NCBI GenBank assembly: GCA_963803775.1
Contig: CAWDNS010000006.1
Location: 372,001 to 436,000, forward strand
Reading direction: 5' to 3'
Source: JABCZH01 sp963803775
GTDB taxonomy: Bacteria > Acidobacteriota > Terriglobia > Terriglobales > Acidobacteriaceae
Length of the DNA: 64,000 nt
A program made the translations under genes and the position numbers. The notes under the pieces are model-generated. The model was not told the DNA's origin and ran no database searches. It worked only from the letters and a program-made list of their open reading frames with translations. The number at the start of each line of letters is the position of its first letter. The first letter of the stretch is position 1. This document shows positions 42,254 to 50,995 of the stretch, piece after piece.

Positions 42254-43506
42254 GACGTCGGAGTTCCCGAACCTTGCTTCCCGGAGGGAGTATTGCTGGG
42301 AGTTGGTTGCGGTTGTGGGTTGCCAGGCGGTTTCGTTTGCCGTACTTCAATCTTGCTGCCAGCCTGCAGCTTGTCCTGGCCATCGGTTACTACCACTTCC
42401 GAGGGTGACAGTCCGCTCGCAATATTCGCCAGGTTGTCTTGGGTGAAGGCCACCGTGACCGGACGAATGTCCGCCGTGTTATCTGGCTTGGCTATGAACA
42501 CATACGTCCCCTGCGGCCCCCGCTGGATTGCAGCCGATGGAATCACCGTACTGTCTTTCCTGACTTCAAGCAGCAAACGGATATTCACAAATTGGTTCGG
42601 CCAAAGTGCGTTCCCCTTGTTGTCAAACACCGCTTTGAGTTTTCCCGTCCCGGTCGTCTGGTCAATCTGGTTATCGATCGTCTCCAGCTTTCCCGTGTCC
42701 AGCTTTGTCTGATCGTCCCGGCTGTACGCGTCCACTTCCAGAGTGCCTTTCGCCATGTGTTGGGAGACCGTGGGCAGACTGTCCTCTGGCAGAGTGAAGA
42801 GCACTGCTATAGGCTGAAGTTGAGTAATCACTAGCAGGGCATTGGTGTCGGTTGCGTGAACCATGTTTCCCGGATCCACCAGCCTCAACCCCACTCGCCC
42901 GCTAATCGGCGAAGTGATGTGGCAATACACCAGATTCAGCTTGGCGTTTTCTATCGTCGCCTGATCGTTGCGAACCGTGCCGTCCAGTTGGTCCACCAGG
43001 GAGGCCTGAGTATCCACTTGCTGCTGCGACATCGCGCCCGACACATGCAAGAGATTCTTGAAGCGGTCCAAATTGAGCTTCGCGTCACGAAGCAGCGCTT
43101 GATCGCGGAATAGCGCGGCCTGCCCCTGGTCCAGCACCACTTGGTAAGGCCGGGGATCAATTACCGCCAGCAGGTCACCTTTATTTACGAATTGTCCTTC
43201 CTTGAAATTTACCGTTACTAGTTCGCCATCCACCCGGCTCTTAATGTTCACCGTGTAAAACGCGGAAACTGATCCTAGCCCCGTGAGGTAGTACGGCATG
43301 TCGTGCCGTTCAACCGTAGACACTGACACTGGCACTGCCTGGGTCGTGTTCGCGCGCGCCGAACTCGGCTTCGGATCGCCGCCGCATCCCAACCACCCCA
43401 GGCAAAGAAGAAGAATCACTGCCCCAGCTTGCGGCAAATGCAGAAACCCGCGATGCCTGCCAAGTCTCCTCCCGCCCGGTTTTTGCTCAACTGCCTCTCG
43501 CCCCAT
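42250..43506 (-). CDS. mdtA: RND efflux periplasmic adaptor, MdtA-like
   Basis: Membrane-fusion protein of about 418 residues: an N-terminal lipobox-like segment (LLLCLGWLGCGGD, with Cys as the likely lipidation site), barrel-sandwich segment KSRVDGELVTVNFKEGQFVNKGDLLAVIDPRPYQ, an alpha-hairpin (QAALFRDQALLRDAKLNLDR), and a C-terminal barrel (YVFIAKPDNTADIRPVTVAF). It opens the mdtABC operon. The ATG at 43506 has GAGG at 5 nt and is preferred over 43563, which would add a stretch without a signal. The Ala/Pro-rich end is disordered. It connects the RND trimer to an outer-membrane channel not encoded here. Confidence 0.9.
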   Translation of the reverse strand: MGREAVEQKPGGRRLGRHRGFLHLPQAGAVILLLCLGWLGCGGDPKPSSARANTTQAVPVSVSTVERHDMPYYLTGLGSVSAFYTVNIKSRVDGELVTVNFKEGQFVNKGDLLAVIDPRPYQVVLDQGQAALFRDQALLRDAKLNLDRFKNLLHVSGAMSQQQVDTQASLVDQLDGTVRNDQATIENAKLNLVYCHITSPISGRVGLRLVDPGNMVHATDTNALLVITQLQPIAVLFTLPEDSLPTVSQHMAKGTLEVDAYSRDDQTKLDTGKLETIDNQIDQTTGTGKLKAVFDNKGNALWPNQFVNIRLLLEVRKDSTVIPSAAIQRGPQGTYVFIAKPDNTADIRPVTVAFTQDNLANIASGLSPSEVVVTDGQDKLQAGSKIEVRQTKPPGNPQPQPTPSNTPSGKQGSGTPTS

Positions 43507-43745
43507 GTTGCCTCGTGTAAAAAGAAGATATGATGAACCAACAATTTGCCTAGGATCTGTCATCGCTATGCTTTAGACGTTAAAAGACCGCCTGCGACTC
43601 CTTGATTTTAAGCTGATAGATGTCCCCGCGCGAAACCCAGAACTCCCACAGAATCAATATTATTCCTTAGTGACCCTTTGCCCGAAACCTTTACAAACTT
43701 TTACCTTGGGCTGCCTCTCAGTTATAGTGGCTCGCGGTTTGTTCT

Positions 43746-44660
43746 ATGGCCCAGCCACAATCCAAAGCTTCCATCGTCATTCGTGATCTCACAGGCTTCG
43801 ACGACCTCAAACAAGTCGAATCAGTGGAAAGGGAAGTGTGGGAGCTCTCTGATCTGGATACCACTCCCCTCACTCTCGCCGTTGCCACCCAGGAGGCCGG
43901 AAACCTCTGGCTCGGTGCCTTTGAGGGTGGCACGCTGGTCGGCTTCGCCTTTGGTTTTCTCGGCGTCGAAGATGGTCGGCCCAACCTTCACTCCCACATG
44001 TTGGCCGTCCGCGCCCCCTACCGTAATTCCGATCTCGGCTTCAAGCTCAAACTCGCGCAGCGGGAGCGCGTTCTCGCTATGCGTATTAACGGCTCTCGTA
44101 TCACCGAAGTGACCTGGACCTTCGATCCGCTCCAGAGCAAGAATGCGCACCTTAATTTCGCCAAGCTGGGAGTGATCTCTCAGAGCTATAAGATCGATTT
44201 CTACGGTCCTGAAACTTCCAGCACTCTGCACCGCAACAGTACCGACCGTTTGTGGGTGAAATGGCCTCTTACCAGCCGCCGTGTGCTGACTCGCCTGCAA
44301 GGGAAAGATCATCGTGCTGAAATGCTGGACGCGCTCCGCACCCTGCAACCGCTCATCCACTTCAACGCCCACGGTAAGCCCACGAGAACCGATTTGTCTG
44401 CCGCCTTGCTGCGCCAAAGAATTGCTATTGAGATTCCCAGCGACATCGGATCCGTCGAGCACAAAGATCCCGCTCTGGCCCGCGAATGGCGCCTCGAAAC
44501 TCGCTGGGCTTTCACCGAAGCTCTGCAATCTGGGTTTTTCGTCGCCGAGTTCTGCCGCACCGTCCGCGGCCAGCAAGGCCCGGGAGTCTACCTGCTGGAG
44601 AAGGGAACTCCGGAGGAATACATTCCGGAACTCGCTTATCATGCAACCGACTCTCGCTGA
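43746..44660 (+). CDS. GNAT-like acetyltransferase (COG3375 type)
   Basis: A 304-residue protein: an N-terminal GNAT-like fold (VIRDLTGFDDLKQVESVER-EVW, LVGFAFGFLGV, HSHMLAVRAPYRNSDLGFKLKLAQRERVLA, WTFDPLQSKNAHLNFAKLGV) followed by a second domain of about 130 residues ending RQQGP-like GVYLLEKG. The R-x-x-x-x-D-L-G-F-K-L segment stands for the acetyl-CoA binding loop. The combination is the COG3375 kind, found across bacteria with unknown acceptor. It is divergent from the mdt operon and is followed by a CTTTGCG-type repeat and the CNBD gene. Confidence 0.8.
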   Translation: MAQPQSKASIVIRDLTGFDDLKQVESVEREVWELSDLDTTPLTLAVATQEAGNLWLGAFEGGTLVGFAFGFLGVEDGRPNLHSHMLAVRAPYRNSDLGFKLKLAQRERVLAMRINGSRITEVTWTFDPLQSKNAHLNFAKLGVISQSYKIDFYGPETSSTLHRNSTDRLWVKWPLTSRRVLTRLQGKDHRAEMLDALRTLQPLIHFNAHGKPTRTDLSAALLRQRIAIEIPSDIGSVEHKDPALAREWRLETRWAFTEALQSGFFVAEFCRTVRGQQGPGVYLLEKGTPEEYIPELAYHATDSR

Positions 44661-44667
44661 TTGTGCT

Positions 44668-44724
44668 TAGATTTCTTCGCGACCTTTGCGCAATCCTTTG
44701 CGTCCTTTGCGTTTAAAAGATTTT
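44668..44724. repeat. CTTTGCG-type dispersed repeat
   Basis: CTTCGCGACC, TTTGCGCAATC, CTTTGCGTC, CTTTGCGTTTAAAAG: four units of about 10 nt ending in GTTTAAAAGATTTT. It lies in the spacer between the GNAT-like and CNBD genes, on the same sense as both genes. Confidence 0.6.
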
Positions 44725-44762
44725 CGATTTGCACTTTTGCACTTGACTCCAAGAGGTGACCG

Positions 44763-45602
44763 ATGGCTTCCGATCCGGAAATCCTAAAGCATGTTCCGTT
44801 GTTTGCACTGCTCGACGAAGACGAAATCGCTGTCTTGTCCAGCCAGGTGGAACTCAAGAACTTCTGCCCCCGCCAGCGCATTTATAAGATCGGCGATCCC
44901 GGTGGCCGCGCCTACGTAATGGTCTCCGGCAAAGTCCGGTTGACCACCGTTGACGAAGACCAACAGGAGGTCATCGTCGATGAGCCCGGCACCGGCGAAT
45001 TCTTCGGTTTCGCTTCCATGCTGGAACAGTCTCCCCACCAGACCAATGCCGTGGCCATCGAAGAGTCCACCTGCGTGGAGGTCGATCGCAACGACATCAT
45101 GATCCTGCTGCAACGCAAGCCGCATGCTGGCATGGACATGCTTTCCGTGCTGGGGCGGCAGTTCCACGCCGCCCAGCGCCTGGTGCGTGTGCGTGCCGCC
45201 CGCAACCCCAACCAGATCATCGAGCAGGACGCCACTTATGGAGAACGCATCGCCGACAGGGTCGCCGGTTTTGGAGGGTCATGGACTTTCATCATCATTT
45301 TTCTGGCAGCCCTGATCGTCTACAGCATCATTAGCTCGGTGATGGGCCAGGCTTCCTGGGATCCCTATCCCTTCATCCTGCTCAACCTCTTTCTCTCCAT
45401 GCTCGCCGCCATTCAGGCTCCGGTCATCATGATGAGCCAAAACCGTCAGGACACGAAAGACCGCCTGCGCAGCGAGCTCGACTTCGACGTCAACCGTCGC
45501 GCTGCTGCCGACATTCAGGGACTCGCCCGCAAGCTCAACGCCCTGCACGAAAAAATCGGCGACCTGGACGACTTGCTGCGGAACAAGTCCGCGCCCGCCT
45601 AA
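44763..45602 (+). CDS. Cyclic-nucleotide-binding domain fused to DUF1003 membrane domain
   Basis: A 279-residue protein. Residues 1-125 are a cNMP-binding domain (VPLFALLDEDEIAVLSSQVE, QRIYKIGDPGGRAYVMVSGKVRLT, TGEFFGFASMLEQSPHQTNAVA, CVEVDRNDIMILLQRKP). Residues 160-265 have two helices and the DUF1003 hallmarks (ERIADRVAGFGGSWTFIIIF, WDPYPFILLNLFLSMLAAIQAPVIMMSQNRQ) and a C-terminal coiled coil. The phosphate cassette does not show the usual Arg of a cAMP-binding site, so ligand binding is uncertain. Role not known; a membrane-bound sensor is inferred. Confidence 0.85.
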   Translation: MASDPEILKHVPLFALLDEDEIAVLSSQVELKNFCPRQRIYKIGDPGGRAYVMVSGKVRLTTVDEDQQEVIVDEPGTGEFFGFASMLEQSPHQTNAVAIEESTCVEVDRNDIMILLQRKPHAGMDMLSVLGRQFHAAQRLVRVRAARNPNQIIEQDATYGERIADRVAGFGGSWTFIIIFLAALIVYSIISSVMGQASWDPYPFILLNLFLSMLAAIQAPVIMMSQNRQDTKDRLRSELDFDVNRRAAADIQGLARKLNALHEKIGDLDDLLRNKSAPA

Positions 45603-45688
45603 ATTCATCAAATTTTAACAAAGCTGTCGCGCACACGATCTGATAGGCTGCTGCAAATTTGAAAAGCTGGGAACTGTAACTGCCGTCA

Positions 45689-47164
45689 ATGGAGAAACCT
45701 ATGGCGAAAGCTGTGTCAGTGACTGGCGCGGGTAACCCGGAGTACAGCATCTGGCGCGTGATCATGGCCTCTTCGGTCGGCACCATGATCGAGTGGTACG
45801 ACTTCTACATTTTCGGCAGCCTGGCGGCTATCCTCGGACCCAAATTTTATCCTCCGGGCAACGACACCTTCGCCTATATCGCTTATCTCGCGACCTTCGC
45901 CGTCGGCTTCCTGGTACGCCCGTTTGGCGCTCTTTTCTTTGGCCGCATCGGTGACTTGGTCGGGCGTAAATACGCCTTTCTGGTGACTCTATCGATAATG
46001 GGTTTCTCCACCTTTGCCATCGGCTTGCTGCCTTCCTTCGCAACCGCAGGCTGGTTCGCACCTATTGTGTTGCTTTTGATTCGTGTCCTTCAGGGACTCG
46101 CACTGGGCGGAGAATATGGCGGCGCTGCTGTCTACGTTGGCGAGCACGTCCCCGATAACAAGCGTGGCTTCTACACCAGCTTCATCCAGATCACGGCTAC
46201 GCTCGGTCTTTTCGTCTCGTTGATCGTCATTCTCATTACCCAAAACTCGATGTCGAAGGAGGACTTCGCCGCTTACGGCTGGCGAATTCCTTTCCTCATC
46301 TCCATCATCCTGGTGATGATCTCGCTCTACATCCGTTTGAAGATGAAGGAGTCGCCCATCTTTGCCCAACTCAAGAGTGCGGGCATGACCTCTACCCAGC
46401 CGCTCAAGGACGCCTTCACTAAATGGACGAATCTGAAACTGGTTCTGATCTCTCTTTTCGGAGCCACCGCCGGGCAGGGCGTCGTCTGGTACACCGGGCA
46501 GTTCTACGCCCTGTTCTATATGCAGACCATCCTGAAAGTGAACGTCAAGACTGCTAACATCGTGGTCGCTGTGGCCCTGCTGCTCGGCATGCCGTTCTTC
46601 ACAGTGGTCGGCGCTCTTTCCGACCGAATCGGACGCAAGAAGCTCATGATGGCAGGCTGTCTGCTCGGCGTCCTTACCTACATCCCGATCTACAAGGTTA
46701 TGGAGCGAGCTGCCGGCAACAACGTGGTCACGGTAAAATCCGCCCGCAACAAAGCGACGGGAGCCATCAGCCTCACTGCGATGACCACGGACACCACCGG
46801 CGCATTGGTCCCAGCCAAAGAAGCACCCAATCCGGATACCACCATGTTGGTCCTGCTTATCTTTATTCAGGTTCTCTACGTGTGCTTGGTTTACGGGCCC
46901 ATCGCTGCCTACCTGATCGAGGCTTTCCCAGCGAAGATTCGCTACACTTCGCTCTCGCTGCCGTATCACATAGGCAACGGCGTTTTTGGCGGGTTGCTGC
47001 CCTTGATCGGCCTCTCGTCCGTAGCAGCCACTGGCAATATCTATGCCGGACTTTATTATCCGATGATTGTCGCCGGCATAACCTTCGTCGTAGGCAGTCT
47101 ACTGCTGAAAGAAACCCATGGTGTGCGCATCTGGGATGAGACCGGGCGAAAAGCCGCGGACTAA
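45689..47164 (+). CDS. MHS-family metabolite:H+ symporter (MFS)
   Basis: A 491-residue MFS carrier of the metabolite:H+ symporter type (ShiA/ProP/KgtP-like): ASSVGTMIEWYDFYIFGSLAAI, RPFGALFFGRIGDLVGRKYAF, QGLALGGEYGGAAVYVGEHV, and SDRIGRKKLMMAGC in the second half. Twelve helices can be counted. An insert of about 60 residues between helices 9 and 10 (around VMERAAGNNVVTV and PNPDTTML) is larger than usual and faces outside. Substrate could be a carboxylate, in keeping with acetate use by acs at 51.5 kb, but this is only context. It follows the CNBD gene by 86 nt. Confidence 0.87.
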   Translation: MEKPMAKAVSVTGAGNPEYSIWRVIMASSVGTMIEWYDFYIFGSLAAILGPKFYPPGNDTFAYIAYLATFAVGFLVRPFGALFFGRIGDLVGRKYAFLVTLSIMGFSTFAIGLLPSFATAGWFAPIVLLLIRVLQGLALGGEYGGAAVYVGEHVPDNKRGFYTSFIQITATLGLFVSLIVILITQNSMSKEDFAAYGWRIPFLISIILVMISLYIRLKMKESPIFAQLKSAGMTSTQPLKDAFTKWTNLKLVLISLFGATAGQGVVWYTGQFYALFYMQTILKVNVKTANIVVAVALLLGMPFFTVVGALSDRIGRKKLMMAGCLLGVLTYIPIYKVMERAAGNNVVTVKSARNKATGAISLTAMTTDTTGALVPAKEAPNPDTTMLVLLIFIQVLYVCLVYGPIAAYLIEAFPAKIRYTSLSLPYHIGNGVFGGLLPLIGLSSVAATGNIYAGLYYPMIVAGITFVVGSLLLKETHGVRIWDETGRKAAD

Positions 47165-47566
47165 CGCTACCGCGTCGAGGAATCCAAATTGTCGTCAGAA
47201 GCTCCGCATACCGATTCGCTTAGAGATCGGTTTGCGGAGAAACGCCTTCACGCTTAATCGGTGAAATCGCCTCATTTAAAAAGACCCATTTTGCCCGAAC
47301 CATCCTGTATGAAAAGTTTTTCCCTGTGAACAAGTCTTTCACCATGGCCCTAATTTCCGATTACCCTGCATTACCTGAAAGACTCTATGCGGTTACCATC
47401 GTGCCAGTGAGTCTTCTTAGAGCCCACCTTCTCTGAACGCTCGCGCGTGAGCTAAATGCTTTCGTTGGTTCGCATTCCGACTCGCGAGTGCCACGGCAAA
47501 TAGAACTGTTGCTTGCGAAGTATCCACGATTGCCAGTGGCATCGTGATTGCGCCACAAACACCCGA
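47165..47566. other. Spacer of about 400 nt with two hairpins
   Basis: No supported gene. A 14-bp hairpin (47202-47239) follows the symporter gene and another (about 47525-47546, CACGATTGCC, AGT, GGCATCGTG) lies just before the TonB gene. In between are AT-rich stretches (TTTAAAAAGACCC, TATGAAAAGTTTTTCCC) where promoters for tonB would be expected; no clear pair of boxes. Confidence 0.6.
47202..47239 (+). terminator. Hairpin after symporter gene
   Basis: CTCCGCA-T-ACCGAT (47202-47215) pairs with ATCGGT-T-TGCGGAG (47226-47239) with a single T-T mismatch and a 10-nt loop, 37 nt past the stop. No T-run follows, so it is either a weak terminator or a protective 3' hairpin. Confidence 0.5.
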
Positions 47567-48517
47567 ATGGGGAAAGCTCAATCGGAGGCACTACTGTTTA
47601 CATTATTGCCATCGCCGCGGCCACGCTGGAAATCCTTCCTGACTGGCTGGAGCGTGCAGGCACTCTTGCTCGTATCCCTCCTCTTTGTGACCGTACGAGT
47701 TCATCAAGAGATGGTCGCACCTGAGAGCTATCGGGTGACGAAACTCGTCTCCTATCAACCCCTCGTGATCCAGGAGACTCAGCCGGCTATCCCGCCCGTG
47801 GTGGTGCGCTCTAAGCCGCGACTGGAAAACAAGCCGGTGCTCGAAAGCAAACCGGTCATAGAGAGCAATACCCTGGCGACTCTCGTCGTCACCCCGCAGG
47901 TAAAAACGGTGCGCGAACACAAGCCATCGGAGCCTGAACCGATGGCGCCAGCTCCGAAGCTGGACAACAAGATGCCCGTAATGCCAGCCGCGCCAACCTC
48001 TCAGATCGTTGCAGTCGGCACCTTTTCCCACGACAGTCCGGTCACCGCACCGGTCGCTAAGCTAGCCGCTGCCATGCAGCCGGGGGCCTTCGGCGACGTC
48101 AACGGCAATGGATCTGGCAGCGGCCACGGAACCGGCACGACAAATCCCAGCGTGGTGATGAGTTCAGGATTCGGCAACGGAGCGATCGACCCGCTTAACG
48201 GCGCTGGCAGCCGTCTCAAAGCGTCGCGCCAGCCCAGCAATGGAGCCAATGCTCCGGTCGAAATCACTTTCAAGCCTAAACCCAATTACACCGATGAGGG
48301 ACGGAAACAGAAGATCAACGGAGAAGTTCGCCTGGAAGTCTTGTTCAAATCCGACGGGCGCGTTCACGTAGTGCGAGTGTTACAAGGCCTGGGATATGGA
48401 CTCGATGAACAGGCCGTTAAGGCCGCCGAACAGATCAAGTTCACGCCGGCCTTGCGTGAAGGCCAGCCGGTTGATTCAACGGCCCTGGTCCACATCATTT
48501 TCGAGCTTATTTCTTAA
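47567..48517 (+). CDS. TonB-family protein
   Basis: About 316 residues: one membrane segment (WSVQALLLVSLLFVTVRVHQ), a long proline/lysine-rich periplasmic part (PVLESKPVIESN, PKLDNKMPVMPAAP) and a C-terminal TonB domain (KPNYTDEGRKQKINGEVRLEVLFKSDGRV, VRVLQGLGYGLDEQAVKAAEQIKFTPALREGQPV). It energises outer-membrane receptors in the classical system; lone TonB proteins of this kind also carry other duties. The next gene, an M48 peptidase, starts 8 nt after its stop, so they share a transcript. No ExbB/ExbD nearby. Confidence 0.82.
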   Translation: MGKAQSEALLFTLLPSPRPRWKSFLTGWSVQALLLVSLLFVTVRVHQEMVAPESYRVTKLVSYQPLVIQETQPAIPPVVVRSKPRLENKPVLESKPVIESNTLATLVVTPQVKTVREHKPSEPEPMAPAPKLDNKMPVMPAAPTSQIVAVGTFSHDSPVTAPVAKLAAAMQPGAFGDVNGNGSGSGHGTGTTNPSVVMSSGFGNGAIDPLNGAGSRLKASRQPSNGANAPVEITFKPKPNYTDEGRKQKINGEVRLEVLFKSDGRVHVVRVLQGLGYGLDEQAVKAAEQIKFTPALREGQPVDSTALVHIIFELIS

Positions 48518-48525
48518 GGAGAGCC

Positions 48526-50178
48526 ATGCGCGGTTTCAGAACAGTTCTTTTCTTGCTGCTTGTATCCTCGATCGCAGGTGTTGCGGCCGAAAACAAGGTG
48601 CCAGCCACACTCTCCTTCGACCAAACCGTCGACCGCGTGGTGGAACGCGAACGCACATTTGTTACCACCGTGAAACGCCTGCACCCTCTGGCCGAAACCT
48701 ACATCCAGAATCTCCACGAAGACAGCGATCACAACGTCGAGCCGGTGAATGATCAGTACTTCCTGGGACGCATTGACCTGAATGATGGTCCCCGCGATTC
48801 CGTGTTCCAGAAGCGCCACAAAGGATTCTTGCACCACGCCTTGAATCCCTTCTCCGCCGCCCTGTCGTACCGGTTCTTGCCGCAAGGGTTCGCGCAGATG
48901 GTGTTGCTCGATGCAGACTTCCAAAAGACTAACTACCATTTCACTTTCGTGCGTCGCGAGTTTCTTGGCGAAGCCCGTTGCATCGTAATCGACGTACAGC
49001 CCCGGGAAAAAGCGCCCAAGGGGTTGTTTACCGGACGCATCTGGGTCGAAGACCGCGACTTCAATATTGTCCGCTTCAACGGAACCTATTCCGGCCATTC
49101 CGACTACACCTACTACCTGCACTTCGATAGCTGGCGTTTTAATCTGCAATCCGACGTGTGGCTGCCTTCCTACATCTATGTCGAGGAATCGGGCACACAA
49201 CGCAAGAGCGCCATGTACCACGATTTGTACCTTAAGGCGCAGACCCGTCTATGGGCCTACGACCCGGAACAACTGAATCACGAGGAAGAGTTCACGCAAA
49301 TCAAGATTGACAGTGCGGTCGATGATCATCCCGTCGCCAAAGATAATGCCCCGGTCGAAGCCCAGCGTATGTGGGAACGGATGGCGGAAGACAACGCAGT
49401 AGATCATCTTCAGAAGATCGGTGTTCTCGCCCCTCCCGGCGATGTAGACAAGATCCTACAGACCGTGGTCAACAACCTCATTATCACCAACAAGCTGCAA
49501 ATCGAACCCGATGTGCGCTGCCACGTGCTGCTGACGCTGCCTCTGGAGTCTTTTACCGTCGGGCACACCATTGTTGTCAGCCGCGGTCTGCTGGATGTAT
49601 TGCCGGATGAAGCCTCTTTGGCCATGGTCCTGGCTCACGAGCTTGCTCATATTGCCTTAGGTCATCATGTCGATACCCGGCTGGCCTTCAACGACCGCTT
49701 CTTTTTTGCTGATGCCGATGCCTTCCAGCATCTCCATTTCGAGCGGAGCGCTGCCGACGAGGAAGCGGCGGACACCAAGGCGATGGAGTTGCTGGGCAAC
49801 TCGCCATACAAAGACAAACTCGGCAATGCCGGCCTGTTCCTCAAAACCTTGCAGGCTCATTCGCCCGTGCTCACAAATTTGATCAGCCCCCGGCTCGGCG
49901 GCAGAATGACGAGTGCTAACAGCACCCGGATGGCTGCACTTTTCGACTCCGCGCCCACCTTAGAGAAGCAGCGCATCGATCAGGTTGCCGCTCTCCCTAT
50001 TGGAAGCCGTATCAAGTTGGACCCGTGGAGCAACCAATTAACCATGATGAATGCGAACCCGGTTGCGCTTGTATCATCGAGGGAAAAAATGCCGTTTGAG
50101 GTTACTCCGTTTTTTCCCTTTCTAAGCTATAGCCAGGCTGACAAGAAACTCGTCGCCCAGGGTTCAGTGAATCCCTGA
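48526..50178 (+). CDS. M48-family exported metallopeptidase
   Basis: A 550-residue protein with a signal peptide (about 1-20, RTVLFLLLVSSIAGVAAE), a large N-terminal domain (residues 25-270, beta-rich with FTGRIWVEDRDFNIVRFNG, similar to lipoprotein-sorting or DUF-type domains) and a C-terminal M48 protease: MVLAHELAHIALGHH (H371, E372, H375), then AADEEAADTKAMELL with the third ligand E412. All catalytic residues are present, so a working periplasmic Zn protease is expected. It overlaps functionally with BepA/YfgC-type quality control, but the N-terminal domain is different. Follows tonB by 8 nt. Confidence 0.85.
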   Translation: MRGFRTVLFLLLVSSIAGVAAENKVPATLSFDQTVDRVVERERTFVTTVKRLHPLAETYIQNLHEDSDHNVEPVNDQYFLGRIDLNDGPRDSVFQKRHKGFLHHALNPFSAALSYRFLPQGFAQMVLLDADFQKTNYHFTFVRREFLGEARCIVIDVQPREKAPKGLFTGRIWVEDRDFNIVRFNGTYSGHSDYTYYLHFDSWRFNLQSDVWLPSYIYVEESGTQRKSAMYHDLYLKAQTRLWAYDPEQLNHEEEFTQIKIDSAVDDHPVAKDNAPVEAQRMWERMAEDNAVDHLQKIGVLAPPGDVDKILQTVVNNLIITNKLQIEPDVRCHVLLTLPLESFTVGHTIVVSRGLLDVLPDEASLAMVLAHELAHIALGHHVDTRLAFNDRFFFADADAFQHLHFERSAADEEAADTKAMELLGNSPYKDKLGNAGLFLKTLQAHSPVLTNLISPRLGGRMTSANSTRMAALFDSAPTLEKQRIDQVAALPIGSRIKLDPWSNQLTMMNANPVALVSSREKMPFEVTPFFPFLSYSQADKKLVAQGSVNP

Positions 50179-50273
50179 ACCTTGTCGGATAACGTTCAAA
50201 ATTGCTTCCCCCGAGGCTGCGACAACCCCCAAAGCCGTTTCCTAAACTCACGCTGCCGATCGGAAAGGACGTA

Positions 50274-50915
50274 ATGAGAAACACGATGAGGATTATAGGC
50301 AAGCATTGTTTGTTCGCGTTCGTGATGGCAGCGTCCGCCCTGGCACAAAGTCGGCTGGTATCGGGACCATCACCCGCAGTCGCTGGCCCGGCTTACGATG
50401 TAAGCGTCGGCTATAGCTACCTCAGCATGCCGATCGCCTCCGCCGGGCGTACCAACCTCAACGGGTTGGATTTTAGTGGCAATGTCGCTTTAAGCCCGCG
50501 CTGGGCCGCGACGCTCGACTCCAGTTACCTGCGCACCTCCGACGTGCTCAGCACCCCACATCAAGGATATCTCCTGAGCCTTCAGACTGGTCCGGTGTTC
50601 TCTCTCGTTCAGCACAGAAATACCCGGATATTCGTTCGTGCGCTGGGCGGTGCGAGTCTAGTCGACGGCGCTGTACCGATCAGTGAAACCAAATACTTTC
50701 ACGGATGGTTGGCCCGGCCCTCTTACGCAGTCGGGGCAGGATTCGAGCACTCGGTTTCGGAACAGTTAGCTCTGCGCATCAATGGAGACTATCTGCGGAC
50801 CACATTCTACGACACTGCTGGCACAACGCAGTCCCAGAACAATCTTCGCTTGACCGTCAGCCTAGTCCGTCGCCTGAAACAGCATCAACGCAGATCTAGC
50901 ACACAACTTCGGTAA
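50274..50915 (+). CDS. Outer-membrane beta-barrel protein, hypothetical
   Basis: A 213-residue protein with a signal peptide (about 1-25, LFAFVMAASALAQS) and alternating strands: YDVSVGYSYLSMPIA, GLDFSGNVALSPRWAATLDSSYLR, YLLSLQTGPVFSLV, RIFVRALGGASLV, SYAVGAGFEHSVSEQLALRINGDYLR, LRLTVSLVRRL. This is the OmpA/OprF-barrel-type eight-stranded barrel. The ATG at 50274 follows AAAGGA. It may be self-standing; the M48 protease gene ends 95 nt earlier. No metal or sugar site visible. Confidence 0.75.
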   Translation: MRNTMRIIGKHCLFAFVMAASALAQSRLVSGPSPAVAGPAYDVSVGYSYLSMPIASAGRTNLNGLDFSGNVALSPRWAATLDSSYLRTSDVLSTPHQGYLLSLQTGPVFSLVQHRNTRIFVRALGGASLVDGAVPISETKYFHGWLARPSYAVGAGFEHSVSEQLALRINGDYLRTTFYDTAGTTQSQNNLRLTVSLVRRLKQHQRRSSTQLR

Positions 50916-50928
50916 TCGTGCGCGACGA

Positions 50929-50995
50929 ATTACAATAATCGTTTGTAATCAGCCCCCGGCTGGTGTAGAGTTCTGCCAATTCCGGGGGATGGGGC
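50929..50995 (+). promoter_or_regulatory. Leader of the DsrE gene: palindrome and Shine-Dalgarno-masking stem
   Basis: ATTACAA (50929-50935), TAATCGT loop, TTGTAAT (50943-50949) is a perfect inverted repeat. Next, CCCCCGG (50953-50959) pairs fully with CCGGGGG (50982-50988), and the right arm contains the Shine-Dalgarno GGGGG, 7 nt before the ATG at 50996. Such a stem could hide the ribosome site in the absence of a signal. Confidence 0.5.

Noticed and set aside
36032..43506. Missing outer-membrane channel gene for the RND pump
   Set aside because: No TolC/OprM-like gene was found next to the operon; probably it is encoded elsewhere, so I make no claim from its absence.
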